Source: Phaeodactylum tricornutum CCAP 1055/1 (Eukaryota > Bacillariophyta > Bacillariophyceae > Surirellales > Neidiaceae). From it: a stretch of 64,000 nucleotides of DNA. Below, in pieces: positions 54,376-64,000 of the stretch; the first letter of the stretch is position 1; each line of letters begins with the position of its first letter. The stretch is from the NCBI RefSeq assembly GCF_000150955.2, contig NC_011688.1:186001-250000 (forward strand), in the 5' to 3' direction. Position numbers and translations under genes: made by a program. Below the pieces are notes generated by a model that saw nothing but the letters and a program-made list of their open reading frames with translations, searched no databases and had not been told where the DNA came from.

Positions 54376-54816
54376 TATGTGGCTGTAATTGTCAATCGCG
54401 AGATAAACGCTAATTCCCCATTGAATTTAAATCACAATACTGGCTCTGTGGAGGATGGGGTTTTGGACTCACAGTGAGATAAACCGGTTTCCGTTGTGAC
54501 GGACATTATCTTCGTGCTTATGCAATTTGTTGTCAGGGCTGGTAAATATCCTCACTGCAAATGTCCGAACGGTTATCCATACCATAGCACATATCAATGT
54601 TACATTAGCCAAATAAGGTCACCTAAAGTGCCAAGCTGCGGCTGGCGATGTCTCAACGGAAAACGATCCTCGAGCTTGTCTCCTTTTCGTTTTCGATTCG
54701 GGCTTGCTTGCCCGTATTGTGCATGTGACTCTGTACTTTCCCTACATCATTTCGAGCTAGAGCTTGTCGACAGCGAGAGACCGGTGTAGGATTGCGTCCT
54801 ATTGAATCTAGGAAAA
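54376..54816. promoter_or_regulatory. Upstream region of Cys-rich membrane protein gene
   Basis: 441 bp. TCACAGTGA at 54469-54477. The plus-strand frame at 54496-54789 has no family features. Confidence 0.4.
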
Positions 54817-55770
54817 ATGCAATCAAGTGGGTCACTGTTGCTGGCGCTCGTCGTGGCTACCGCTTCTATTTCGAAGGTCCAGGGAGACCAAGGGCAGGCC
54901 GTCGATCTTTCCAGTTTCGTGTTGAAGCACGGTCCTTGCTTCCACACCAAGATCCAGCAAGACGGAGACGACGATGGCAACTCATTCTTCTATAATGGTT
55001 CGTACCGCGCTCAATACAACCGGTACGCATCCTTTTTCATGTGCAAAAGTGGTCAGTGCGACTACACCCAAGAATATGTAGTCGGTCTCGATGATTACCT
55101 CCAGACGATGACGAACTACCTCGACAACATGTGCCAGTCCTGCGCGAACAACTGTCGTCGCGTACTGGAAGACAAGCAGAATAACCAGCAAGACCAAATA
55201 GATGCGGACTGGCAGGTCAATTGCAATACGTGTGCGAATGACTGCGCCATGGTTTGGAAGGCCCAAAACGAAGATAACGAGAGTAACTACTTGGAGTGTC
55301 AGTTTTCCTACCAAGTAAACGACATTTCTTACTATTCGGCACCTCAGTGTCGGAATGGGCGAGTTGTGATTGGGCATTTTTACGATAACGAATGCTCCGT
55401 CAAGACTGGCAAAGATTTCAAGCAGGAATTTTCGTACTTCTACTTTCAGACCATGGAATCTATCAAGGTTGATTGCTCGTCCGGTCTCTGCGATAACCTC
55501 TACGGCGAAGCACTTTCATGCGTGAACGGCTACGCGGAAAGCGGCAACGACGACACGAAGCTATGTAAGGCCGCGGTGGAAGCCAGTAAGATTCGGACTT
55601 ACTACAAGAAGCCTTGGTTCAAAAAGCTTCACGTCAAGAGATTTTTCTTTTTTGTTTTGTCCATGGGGTTTTCCTTGTCTTTTCTGACGTACATATACTT
55701 CGTCCGCCATCGCCGAGCAAAAATTCCGCTGGCCAATTTGGACGGGAGCAATTTGCCAGAATTGACCTAG
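54817..55770 (+). CDS. Cys-rich type I membrane protein, unknown
   Basis: 317 residues from ATG 54817; the frame opens five codons earlier only with TTG. A signal peptide (MQSSGSLLLALVVATASISKVQG) is followed by a lumenal or extracellular domain of about 240 residues with some 18 cysteines. They include paired CQSCANNC and CNTCANDC motifs about 35-40 residues apart, each followed by a helix, so the domain looks internally duplicated. Aromatic residues are abundant (SYFYFQTMES). A transmembrane segment (about 278-298, FFFFVLSMGFSLSFLTYIYF) is followed by a short basic cytosolic tail. I know similar proteins only as uncharacterised diatom/stramenopile proteins. Disulfide-rich secretory-pathway receptor or surface protein is inference. 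Confidence 0.8.
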   Translation: MQSSGSLLLALVVATASISKVQGDQGQAVDLSSFVLKHGPCFHTKIQQDGDDDGNSFFYNGSYRAQYNRYASFFMCKSGQCDYTQEYVVGLDDYLQTMTNYLDNMCQSCANNCRRVLEDKQNNQQDQIDADWQVNCNTCANDCAMVWKAQNEDNESNYLECQFSYQVNDISYYSAPQCRNGRVVIGHFYDNECSVKTGKDFKQEFSYFYFQTMESIKVDCSSGLCDNLYGEALSCVNGYAESGNDDTKLCKAAVEASKIRTYYKKPWFKKLHVKRFFFFVLSMGFSLSFLTYIYFVRHRRAKIPLANLDGSNLPELT

Positions 55771-56190
55771 GCTTGTGATCATAATAGCCACTGGACAGGA
55801 GTGTGGTTTTTGTACGATGTTAACAATAGGAGACTATTACCATATGTTGCATTTCAAGCTTTTGGCTGAGTATATCTGATCAATTTTTTGTCTGCTGCAC
55901 TTGTCAGAGAAAAACAAACCCATCTAGCCTACACTCGATCGTGCGTTTTCCGCCTTGGATAAGTGAGCATTGCTCAATTCGTCCTTACATCCTTGGCTGG
56001 CGTTGAATGTGTTCAATAATCTACTAGCAATCACTGGATTGGCCATTTACTGCAATTCGAGAATGAGAGAGAAATGCATTTTATGTGTCGGGGTGATATA
56101 AAGTAGTTATTGAAGTCCTATCGGCACGGCACGCAAAGGAAACAGAAGGGTAGTACAACTGCGCCAAGAGAAATCGAATTGATTGCTTCC
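55771..56190. other. Convergent intergenic region
   Basis: 420 bp between converging stops; nothing notable. Confidence 0.5.
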
Positions 56191-56592
56191 TTACGGAGCG
56201 GACTCTTCTTTCTTATCTTCTCCTCCATTCATGATGGTACTTATGGCTTGGCTCGCATCTTCTTGCATGTCTTCGGAGTTTTCTCCCCGGATGATATCCC
56301 GAACTGCGTATGAGGCCTCTTGGAACCAATTTCCAACAGCGCCCAGACTATTTTTAACGCTCTCGTCTGGATCTCCAACGATGCTGTGGACAGATTCGCC
56401 AACAGACATTAATGCGTCGTGAATCGTCTCGTGGTAGCCGCAGTCACTGGGACCACCTTCATCCCAAGGCTTGGGCTCCTCGTCCTCTTCGTCGTCTGCC
56501 CCTTCTTCGTGCGCTTCGAACTTCTGGTCGTCAAATGCCAAAGCGGAGTCCTCCATCACCGTCTCGGGTATTTTTCTGTCTAAGTCCATCAT
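56191..56592 (-). CDS. Small acidic protein, unknown
   Basis: 133 residues from ATG 56592 (MMDLDRKIPETVMEDSA). Very acidic throughout, with a run of Glu/Asp at about 30-45 and an acidic C-terminus. The central part (HETIHDALMSVGESVHSIVG ... FQEASYAVRDIIRG) could form amphipathic helices with small residues on one face. No signal peptide, membrane segment or Cys motif. Called real because of sustained codon-like composition, a clean ATG and lack of a competing gene, but no family is recognised. Confidence 0.55.
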   Translation of the reverse strand: MMDLDRKIPETVMEDSALAFDDQKFEAHEEGADDEEDEEPKPWDEGGPSDCGYHETIHDALMSVGESVHSIVGDPDESVKNSLGAVGNWFQEASYAVRDIIRGENSEDMQEDASQAISTIMNGGEDKKEESAP

Positions 56593-57326
56593 TCCCTTTG
56601 AGGTGAGAGGAACTACAGAAAGGATACTCTTTGATTTGCCAAGTCTCTCGTGTTGTTAGTGAAGTTCCACAAGCGAACCTTGTTCGAGTAAAGGCTTTGT
56701 TTTCCAGATCGGTTGGGTGCCGGGATGGAAATCACACATTCCTACTCTAGCTTGCAGACAGAGCTACCTATACATTATGAGGAGCAGTATCTAACTAGAC
56801 AGGAAATCCAATGAAGAGTGCAAAAAATATTGGCATTTATGTAATAACTGAAGAACAGTTAAATATGGTATGTCACGCGTTTTCAACCGCTACGAGGTCT
56901 CCTGTTCTCTCTAACGAACTTCGCACACTAGCTGGTCGCTGCCTGCGACATGACCGGAAGCGGGAACACTGTGCGGGTGCAGCTCACTCACTGTCAGCAT
57001 GTCGATTACGGCTCAGCTATCGCAAACTAGAAACGACTCGTACACTAGACACAAACCCCTCGCGGTACATAGCAACGGAAACGACTCTTCGGCGTGCCAC
57101 TCAAAAATAGATCTTACTTCTTGAAACAGTAGACGGCAAAGTCCACCTATACCGGTAGACTAGAGAACTACCGGGCTAAGCTAGTCTAGCATTGGGAGAA
57201 CGTGCACAATTTCTGTAGCAAATTAGACATGCTAGTACGGGAATATGGTAACTAATCAAAATACTTGACTAATCTATCATTGCTACAACCTGTTGGAATG
57301 TATACGTAAAAACAAAAACGACTTCG
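56593..57326. other. Intergenic between small acidic gene and GH16 gene
   Basis: 734 bp. TCACTGTCA at 56988-56996. The plus-strand frame at 56811-57110 has no recognisable feature. Confidence 0.45.
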
Positions 57327-57372
57327 TTACAAAAGGAATGCCCAAGCTACAGATGCCACCAGCAGTGCCGCG

Positions 57373-58940
57373 CTAACCGACGCCGACTGGGCACTGGAGA
57401 ACACGTTTTCGGATCGCGTTGCCGAGGTGGTGGGACTCCGAATCGCTGGAAGATTCAGTGCTACCCGTTCCACCGGACTTGGAGCTACTACTCTTTCCAC
57501 CAGACTTGGAGCTGCTACTCTTTCCACCAGACTTGGAGCTGCTACTCTTTCCGCCCGACTTGGAGCTGCTACTCTTTCCGCCCGACTTGGAGCTGCTACT
57601 CTTTCCGCCCGACTTGGAGCTTTTACTCTTTCCACCCGATTTGGAGCTGCTACCCTTTCCGCTCTTGCTACTGGTGGGCAACCTCTCTACGGGGGCCCGG
57701 GTCGGAGCGTCCGTGGAGCTCTTTGCGACCGGTAAAGCTGAAGGGGCCTTGGTGGAGGCGGCGACGACCGGTTCCGCCGAGGGACTTTTGGTGGACGTTG
57801 CGGCTGGAACTGGTGCGGTGGTAGGGCTACCGGTTTGGGGGGCCATGGTGGGTGACGAAACTGGTGTGGTGGTTGGGCTATCGCTGGATGCCGTTTGTAC
57901 CGGTACGTTGATTTCGGTAAAGTCGTTCCCAAAGATGCGGATAAAGTCCACCGCCATGGTACCGGGAAGAGGAGCCGTAATCCCTTCGGGAGTCAAAAGG
58001 CCTCCGCATGCATTAACTCCCGAGGATCCCGAAGAGCCGCCACATCCGGAACTACCAACGCCGCTGCTGGAACTACCGATGCCACTGCTTCCCCCCGAGC
58101 TGCTGGAAGAACTGCCCGAAGTGAAACCTCCACCCACCGCAACGTTTAACAAGAAAAAGTGTGGACTGTGGAGTTCCTCACAATCGACACAGTTTTCCGG
58201 ATCAATGAGCATGTCCCAAATCATGAAATCGTCCACGTACGTACTAATACGCGTGGGAGTCCAGTCCATCTTATAAACGTGGTAGGTTCCGTTGAGATCG
58301 GTCGGGTGATCAAACGTGCGAGCGTAGGTTGCACGTGTTTCGTTGAATTCCCAGTGCGCGGCCGAAACGAGACGTTTGTTGCCGACTCCTTCCGCAATGC
58401 CGAGGCCTTGTCCGATTTCCATAATGTCTGTCGAGAGGGGAACGTGAGTATGAGAAAAGATGGACAGACAGGCACACACGGTATCGGTATCGAGGAACCC
58501 TGGAGAATGTTTGGGCGGCGCTAGGTGTGTAACGTACCCAATTCTCCCGCCGCGGGCCATCCAACTTGGGCAAAGTCGTTGCCCATGGTCCAAAAGGCTG
58601 GCCAGAGCCCGGCGATCACATCCGGAGCGGAAATATTGGCTTGCACGATTCCGTACTTGAACGAGAGCTTGTTTTCGGTTTTGATGCGTGCCGACGAAAA
58701 GCCTCCACTGCCTTCGCGTTGTACCGTAATCAACAGGTTGCCGTCCCGGACGACGGCGTTTTCTTCGCGGTAGGTTTGGAGTTCACCGTTGCCCCATCCA
58801 CCGGCACCCAAATCGTACGACCAAACGTTGGTATCGAGACTATCGCCATTGAATTCTTCACTCCAGACGGGAGTTTGAGCGGCGACGATACCTACCGCAA
58901 TAGCGGTACTCATCAACGCGACGATGGTCCGGGTATGCAT
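57373..58940 (-). CDS. GH16 endo-beta-1,3-glucanase-like secreted enzyme
   Basis: Exon 1 58940-58538 and exon 2 58427-57373, with a 110-bp GT-AG intron in phase 1; about 485 residues. Signal peptide MHTRTIVALMSTAIAVGIVAA is followed by TPVWSEEFNGDSLDTNVW, typical of GH16 laminarinases. The splice rebuilds the catalytic motif GELDIMEIGQG, in which the two Glu of E-x-D-x-x-E are nucleophile and acid/base. FHDPTDLNGTYHVY-like and WDMLIDPEN segments also fit. A Ser/Gly run interrupts the fold near 250. The C-terminus is a Ser/Thr/Pro linker and seven 9-residue KSGGKSSSS-type repeats. A GPI-like hydrophobic end (SVSAALLVASVAWAFLL) lies just downstream but in the +1 frame. The enzyme should cut beta-1,3-glucan such as the storage polysaccharide chrysolaminarin or wall glucan; location secreted. 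Confidence 0.87.
57477..57665 (-). repeat. 27-nt tandem repeat, about seven copies (KSGGKSSSS)
   Basis: About seven head-to-tail copies of a 27-nt unit, the inner three nearly identical, encode the Ser/Lys/Gly tail of the GH16 protein. The high identity suggests recent expansion, and copy number may vary between alleles. Confidence 0.9.
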
Positions 58941-59917
58941 CTTGATCGAAATTTTGAATTTGAGACTATTGGAAGGGGTAGTGGTGATACGTGAGTGTGT
59001 ATAGTAGTTTAGTACGGTGCGGTACCTCCAATGCGATAGGGTGTTTGGCAATCCGATGGCCTTGCAAAAAAATGTGTCTAAATATGTGTATGTATGGGAT
59101 GTGAGGGTCCACTTTACCAATCGCAAGTAATTGTGCTTCCGGTCTCTCGCTTTCATGTGGGTCGAAAGGGTATTGATTCGTGAAGATCCCCTTCCACGAA
59201 CGAGACTCCTTCCACTCCGATTTCTGTAAATGCGATTTTTGTCGACAAAGACCCAAGCCGGGCCGTTCGCATGGCCAGTACTATTCAAACAGATAGGGCT
59301 ATTCTCCGACTGTTTTTTTTGGAGATGTCGTTGGAAAACCTATTCTGGACACGCGGACCGGGCTTTCGGGGGTGGAATCCTTAGTATCGAGATGGAAAGT
59401 CCCAAATATTCGATTTACTGTATGACAGACATTGTCAATGAAAAACGGGTCATTTACAAGATCAAAAATGCGAAGGGACCTCAACGTCTGTCCACGGTTG
59501 GTTGAACTTCCGCCAACGATTTCGATCGTGAAATACCGTGTCGTACTTCGGAATGACAGTGAGTAGGAACCGACGGAGTGTTCCCGGACTTCCCGGACTC
59601 GAGAAGGACGAACGGAGCGAGATCGAACTCGAACGATGGACACGAGAAGGGACCGAATTCCGGCTTCTGCCCTCCCCGAACCGTGTCTTTATTGGAACGT
59701 ACGTTCGTTTGGTCCGTACAAGTCGCGTCATTCCTTCCAATTCCCAGTCCGTTTTGACTGTGGATTGTGGGTCGCTGTATCCAAAACGCAACGCCTTTCG
59801 TCTCCCACTCACAAGACAACGTTCCGCTCGCACCGACTTGGACAACTTGACCAGTAGTTCGCTCGCAACCGCCGCGCACTGGAGTGTGTGTATCCTATTC
59901 CTCCTCTTGGTCTCGTC
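58941..59917. promoter_or_regulatory. Divergent promoter region, GH16 / MscS-like channel
   Basis: 977 bp. TGACAGTGA at 59554-59562. Open frames on both strands extend from the neighbouring coding sequence or begin at non-ATG codons; none called. Confidence 0.45.
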
Positions 59918-62900
59918 ATGAAACCAACCAATACGGAAGAGGAGCGACAGCGGCCTCCCACGCATCCCAAAAGCACGACGGTAGCGCCCGAGTCGCGGGA
60001 TGCGGGGACGAATTACACGAGCGGCGTCCCGAACGCAACCTCGGCGGCGGACCCCTCTTCCAACGCCTCGACGTACCCTCCACCACCGCCTCCACCGTAT
60101 CCGTTCGCGGTGGAAGAACGGGCCGGACGGGGCGTCCTGTCGTCCGTGGAAAAACGACGACAGCACGTTCGGACCGCCTCGGGAGAGCAATGGCACGCGG
60201 CTGTGCCCGGCGAACGACCGCCTCTCGGAGGCAACGTACCCTTTCAACGAATGTACAACAGTATGGCGACACCGCCGGCTCCCATGAGTAGGACGTCCAG
60301 TACGGCGTCGAGTACGGACGAAGCCAAATCGGCTAGGCAAAAGTTCCAGGACATTGCTCGGAAGGTCCGAATGTTGAATCTCGTCGCTCCGGGCAACGCC
60401 CACACCAACCACGGATTGACCAGTCCGAACGGCAGTACGTCGGGGGGATCACGGGGACACCGGAAAACGGCCAGCCGTGCGCACGCGTTACTGGACAGTA
60501 TCCAAGAAGCAACGGAAGATGACGAGTCGAGGTCCAACTGCGGGAACGTCTTCTTTGAAGGCGTCGGAGGGGACGCGCTCACGCAGGGCGAATCTCACTT
60601 CTCGGTGGAAGCCACGGATGCCGATCGACTCGTCGCCGGCGCGATACAGGTGGAAAAACTCTTCGCCACGAATGATACGGGGTCGACGAGCTCGACGGAA
60701 GAACTCCAAGATGCGGACCACGACGGCGGCGCGTTGCCCGATTACGAAGAACAAGTGCCCTTGCGGGATCATAATGAAAGATACGGATCCCTGGATGAGT
60801 TTAGCAACGGCGGTTCGAAGTATCCACGCCGGGTCGTTAAAAAACGTACGGACCGGTATTCTTCAAAACGCCTGCTTCGTCGCATTGCGAAAATGTGTCA
60901 CCCATTCACTTTGCTGCAAGCCTTGTGGCATACTATCCTGCATTCCTATTTCGTCACACTAAGCCTACCGGCGTTTGTTGCAGCGTGGGTGGTCTACTAT
61001 CATCTCGGCAACCCCAATTTGGAGTTTATGCCCGGGCACGCATCGGTGGCGTGGTGGCTAATCTTTGTTGGGCGTCAGTGTATCACGTTGGAATTGGCGC
61101 GTCTTACCCAATGGTTACTCGTGGACAAAATCATCCTCGGTACCCGGGTGGCCGTCAAGTGTTTGGGACCGTTGCCGACATTGTACGCCATTCAGGCCAA
61201 GGGTTGGCCAATTATGTTGGCCTTATGGGCCATTGCCGACCTTTTCTTGCTGCACGGAGACAATCGCTTCCAACAGCACTGGTTCTACTTTACCGGTATT
61301 TCCATTTTCAAAGACGCCAATTCGGGGGTGTACATTTTAACTTCCCCAACCTACTTGCGCATGTTGCTTAGTATGCTGGTGGCAGGTCTCGCGACCGCGG
61401 GCAAGCGGACTGCCGTGGCCATGTACTTTGGACGTCGTACGTTTTCCGAATTCAAACCTCGACTGGAAAAGATTTTGCGAGAAGTAGTGTTGCTTTCCGA
61501 AACTGCCGAGCTTGCTCAAGAAGCGGAACGGGTATCCTACGGGGTTGGACAGACCGGGGAAACTTTGGAAATCGATTTGAATCGTCAAGATAGTCGAGTG
61601 CAATTCATGGACGACGTTTCGTGGACCACTGATCGAAATTTGGTGAAGAATTCAGGACGGGGAAACGCTATGGATGAATCGAGCGACGATGAGAGCGAAG
61701 ATAGACACAGTCCAGCAAATTTGAAAAGAAGAAGGAGCGAATCACTGAACGACGCAATGATGGAAAAGACCGAGAGTGGCAGCTTTCGAGTGAGCGACTT
61801 GCTCGAAAATTGGGAAGAGCCAGTGAACAAACTCGACAAGGTACGGTTATTTTTTGTTTGAGTATCATTCTTTGTTTTAATCCTTATATACTTACATCTT
61901 TCGAATTCGTATATAGTCTTTGAATGCGTCCATTAACGATATTTTGAAATTTCGACGTGCTTTGACATTTATGGACGAACAACATCCCTTTGGGGATGCC
62001 TTCGGTCCTGCTGCATCACGAAACGATGTCATCAGTTCGGCGCAGCAAGTATATCAACGCCTTTTGAAAATGACGCCCGAGAGTATCATGCTGAACTGTG
62101 ACGTCTTCACTATGTTGGCGGACGAAGACGAGGGGGCTACCACCAACTTGGCCAAGAGGAAGGCCCTACGCAAGCTCTTTCGTCCCGACGCAAACAACGA
62201 GCTTTCTCAGTTGGCCTTTATTCAATCTTGCGATTCTCTGTACAAAAAGCTGCGCTTCTTTCGTGCTTCTGTAGGAAACGCCTCGGTTATTGACCATGCC
62301 CTCGAAACTATCATCGACTTTCTCTTCAACTTCATACTGGCGCTTGCTTTGCTTTCGCTTATGCGCTTTAATCCTTGGCCTCTGTTGGTATCGGTTTCAA
62401 CATTACTCGTGTCTGTGTCCTTTGCTGTCGGATCTAGTGCCAGCAAATACATAGAAGTAAGTCACCCGTTTCAATGCCTCCGTCATTGCCCATCTCGTTT
62501 CTCAGGTTCATTTTCTCCATAACGTTACAGGGCATATTGCTGATTGCGGCAAGAAGGTGAGTTGTTCCCACTATTGTAGTAGCTATTTCTATCGCTTCGA
62601 AACGAACCGTTCCTTACATTACATATGTTCATAGACCTTACGATCTTGGTGACCGCATATACATGCTGGATCCGTCTGTTTTAAACAGCAACGACGGCCT
62701 TTTCTGGTCCTGGTTTATTGAAGGTGCGATCGTGTTGCATTGAAAACACCAAATGATCAGTTTTTTCAGTTCTTCAGCTTTCTTACTCGTCCCACTTCAT
62801 TTGTACTTTAGATATTAATCTTTTCCAAACCACGGTACGCTACGCCGGTACCAACGAAGTGGCGACCATCAACAACGGTTCAATTGCAAATTTACGTATC

Positions 62901-63422
62901 GTAAACGCTAACCGGTCCCCCAACGCTGTTGTTTGGTTCCAGTTGCCTTTTCACATTTCTGTCTTGGAGGAGAAGCGAATGGACCGCACCCGTGTGGCGC
63001 TCGAAAAGTACGCTCACGCGCGTCCCCGCAGCTGGCACAGTTTTTCCTATTGTCGTGTTGACGAGGTCCATGTCGAGTTGGAGAAACTAATGGTCACCAT
63101 AGGCTTTCAGCACCGGACTTCTTGGCAAGACTTGGGTCGAATTTTGATGGACAAGGCCGATCTGATGTGTTATGTGTACCAGCTGACAAAAGATTTGGGC
63201 GTTGACTATGAAGAGCTTCCACAACGTGATCTAGTATACTACTCGGGTTTGCTCAAGAGTGGTGGCGTGCGTAACTACCGCAAGGGTCTCGTCAACCCCT
63301 TGAACATTCAAAACTCTGTTGAAGGAGAAGTACCCATCAGACAATCATCATCGGCTGCATCTACTCGTACCAACGATACCGATTCGGTGAATCGCGCCTT
63401 TCTCGCTAATCTACGTCTTTAG
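59918..63422 (+). CDS. MscS-like mechanosensitive ion channel, five exons
   Basis: Exons 59918-61840, 61917-62456, 62531-62556, 62635-62723 and 62812-63422, introns 74-88 bp, about 1,062 residues. The N-terminal 310 residues are polar and disordered (Pro run PPPPPPYP). Transmembrane helices begin near 325: LSLPAFVAAWVVYYHLG, VAWWLIFVGRQCITLE, PIMLALWAIADLFLL and LRMLLSMLVAGLATAG. A cytosolic loop follows, then the last helices (TIIDFLFNFILALALLSL, LLVSVSTLLVSVSFAVGSS). The MscS core is GILLIAARRPYDLGDRI, with AARR split over a 26-nt exon, and then GTNEVATINNGSIANLRIVN. This layout is that of plant/fungal MSL-type channels. It would release ions on membrane tension; the location (plasma membrane or ER) is not clear, as no leader is seen. 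Confidence 0.9.
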
Positions 63423-63759
63423 CGCCAACCATTGTTCAAAGTTCACTGTCAAAATCATGTATCCTAGCTTCTTGTGGAATTCGGGGCATTCACAGTCAAT
63501 CTCAATCTCAGCGAGACATTAATTCGACCATCTTCCAACAATGTCCAGACTGTGACTCTCAGATATCCAATAGGAGTCTTGGGTAAAGCGAAACACGAGT
63601 GAGCGTGGCGACTGCGTAAGTTTCGTTTCGCCGTCAGATAATGCCAATTTGTGGGCAAATCAGCGATAGGCAGATTCCAAGATTCTGCCGTTTACAGAAA
63701 GATCCCATCACAAAGTTTGTATCCCTTGTATCCATTTCTCCGAAATCGTATGCTTTACT
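63423..63759. promoter_or_regulatory. Upstream region of serine carboxypeptidase gene
   Basis: 337 bp. Two exact TSACWGTSA motifs (63443-63451 and 63490-63498) and a near copy close to 63548, all 210-320 bp before the start codon. Confidence 0.45.
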
Positions 63760-64000
63760 ATGAAAGTAATTGGATTGAATTTGCTTTGGTGTAGTGTCGG
63801 GGTCCTCCTCCCTTATGGGTCAATGGCTGGACCCGAGACCGACTTGATCGAAAACCTGCCCATGCATGGAAAGACTAAGACGCCGCACTATTCAGGCTAC
63901 TTGGACGCGACGGAAGGTTGTAACTTAGAGGTTAATGGTCCCTATTGCAAAATTCATTATTGGCTGGCTATGGCGGAAGGCGACTTTCTAAACAAGCCTG
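63760..64000 (+). CDS. Serine carboxypeptidase (S10), 5' end only
   Basis: Partial: 80 codons from ATG 63760 to the window end, open throughout. The signal peptide MKVIGLNLLWCSVGVLLPYG is followed by TDLIENLPMHGKTKTPHYSG then YLDATEGC and IHYWLAMAEGDF. The order I-x-x-LP, YSGYL and HYW is the N-terminal signature of family S10 carboxypeptidases (canonically SGYL followed by LFYWFxES). LHYW/IHYW with downstream Ala is close to that form. The catalytic Ser-Asp-His lie outside the window. Such enzymes are vacuolar or secreted and remove C-terminal residues; some relatives are acyltransferases. Confidence 0.75.
   Translation, partial: MKVIGLNLLWCSVGVLLPYGSMAGPETDLIENLPMHGKTKTPHYSGYLDATEGCNLEVNGPYCKIHYWLAMAEGDFLNKP

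Noticed and set aside
57440-57470. 19-nt GT-AG 'intron' next to the GH16 repeats that would restore the GPI frame
   Set aside because: Far below any credible intron length; only longer repeat-spanning versions are considered, as a hypothesis.
57419-58276. 285-codon plus-strand open frame with LELLLFPPD repeats
   Set aside because: It is the antisense of the GH16 repeat and linker; the periodic sequence simply mirrors the 27-nt repeat and has no start context or family.
59462-60412. 316-codon minus-strand frame near the MscS-like gene start
   Set aside because: Arg/Ser-rich antisense of GC-rich, low-complexity coding sequence; no motif.
1-64000. Retrotransposon, virus-like or DNA-transposon remains
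   Set aside because: No polymerase, integrase, protease-gag, capsid or transposase motif and no terminal repeats were recognised in any frame, including the AT-rich 10.6-12.8 and 16.1-17.5 kb stretches.
1-64000. tRNA, rRNA or CRISPR features
   Set aside because: No tRNA B-box with a paired arm, rRNA segment or regularly spaced repeat-spacer pattern was found by eye; a covariance-model scan would be needed to exclude small RNAs.

Overview
The window looks like nuclear DNA of a pennate diatom, most likely Phaeodactylum tricornutum or a close relative. This is inferred from gene content, not from a database match. Genes are dense on both strands, and introns are short GT-AG introns (about 69-179 bp, donors often GTACGT or GTAAGT). 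One gene has a plastid-type bipartite leader with an aromatic +1 residue after the signal peptide. Phosphoglycerate kinase carries a mitochondrial-type presequence, as known for diatom lower glycolysis. I support 28 protein genes. I see no rRNA, tRNA, CRISPR array or recognisable transposon or virus-derived element.

Layout. 0-11 kb: a membrane TPR protein, a Golgi-type sulfotransferase and a rhamnosyltransferase-like protein reading away from each other, a PhoD-like phosphatase, and a thylakoid-lumen C-terminal processing protease (CtpA). 11-20 kb: a gene-poor, AT-richer stretch holding three paralogues of a diatom-type family with a putative Cys/His metal site, a basic NLS-like segment and Q/S-rich regions. 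20-31 kb: RIO2 kinase, an LSD1-like zinc-ribbon protein, 3-ketodihydrosphingosine reductase, GET3 ATPase, a two-pass membrane protein and a BFR1-like coiled-coil protein. 31-36 kb: a 1,738-residue acidic protein with four SAP domains and a repeated DPGYEAEDSQ motif. 36-43 kb: an RmlD-like reductase and three probable mitochondrial genes in a row (PGK, a GCK/twin-CX9C protein, an NDUFAF6-like complex I assembly factor).

43-54 kb holds the most unusual genes. One is a five-exon gene of about 1,816 residues that encodes LRR, Roc GTPase and COR domains followed by a trypsin-like serine protease domain, in the position where LRRK proteins carry a kinase. It reads away from a membrane-anchored protein that joins a SET-like domain to a 2-oxoglutarate-oxygenase-like C-terminus. 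An ankyrin protein follows. 54-64 kb: a small two-exon membrane ORF, a Cys-rich type I membrane protein, a small acidic protein, a GH16 glucanase with a 27-nt tandem repeat, a five-exon MscS-like channel with a 26-nt micro-exon, and the start of a serine carboxypeptidase cut by the window end.

Between genes a 9-bp motif, TSACWGTSA (for example TGACAGTGA or TCACAGTCA), recurs at least 13 times, often close upstream of start codons. It is a candidate shared promoter element. All domain calls are from reading the translations; no searches were run.
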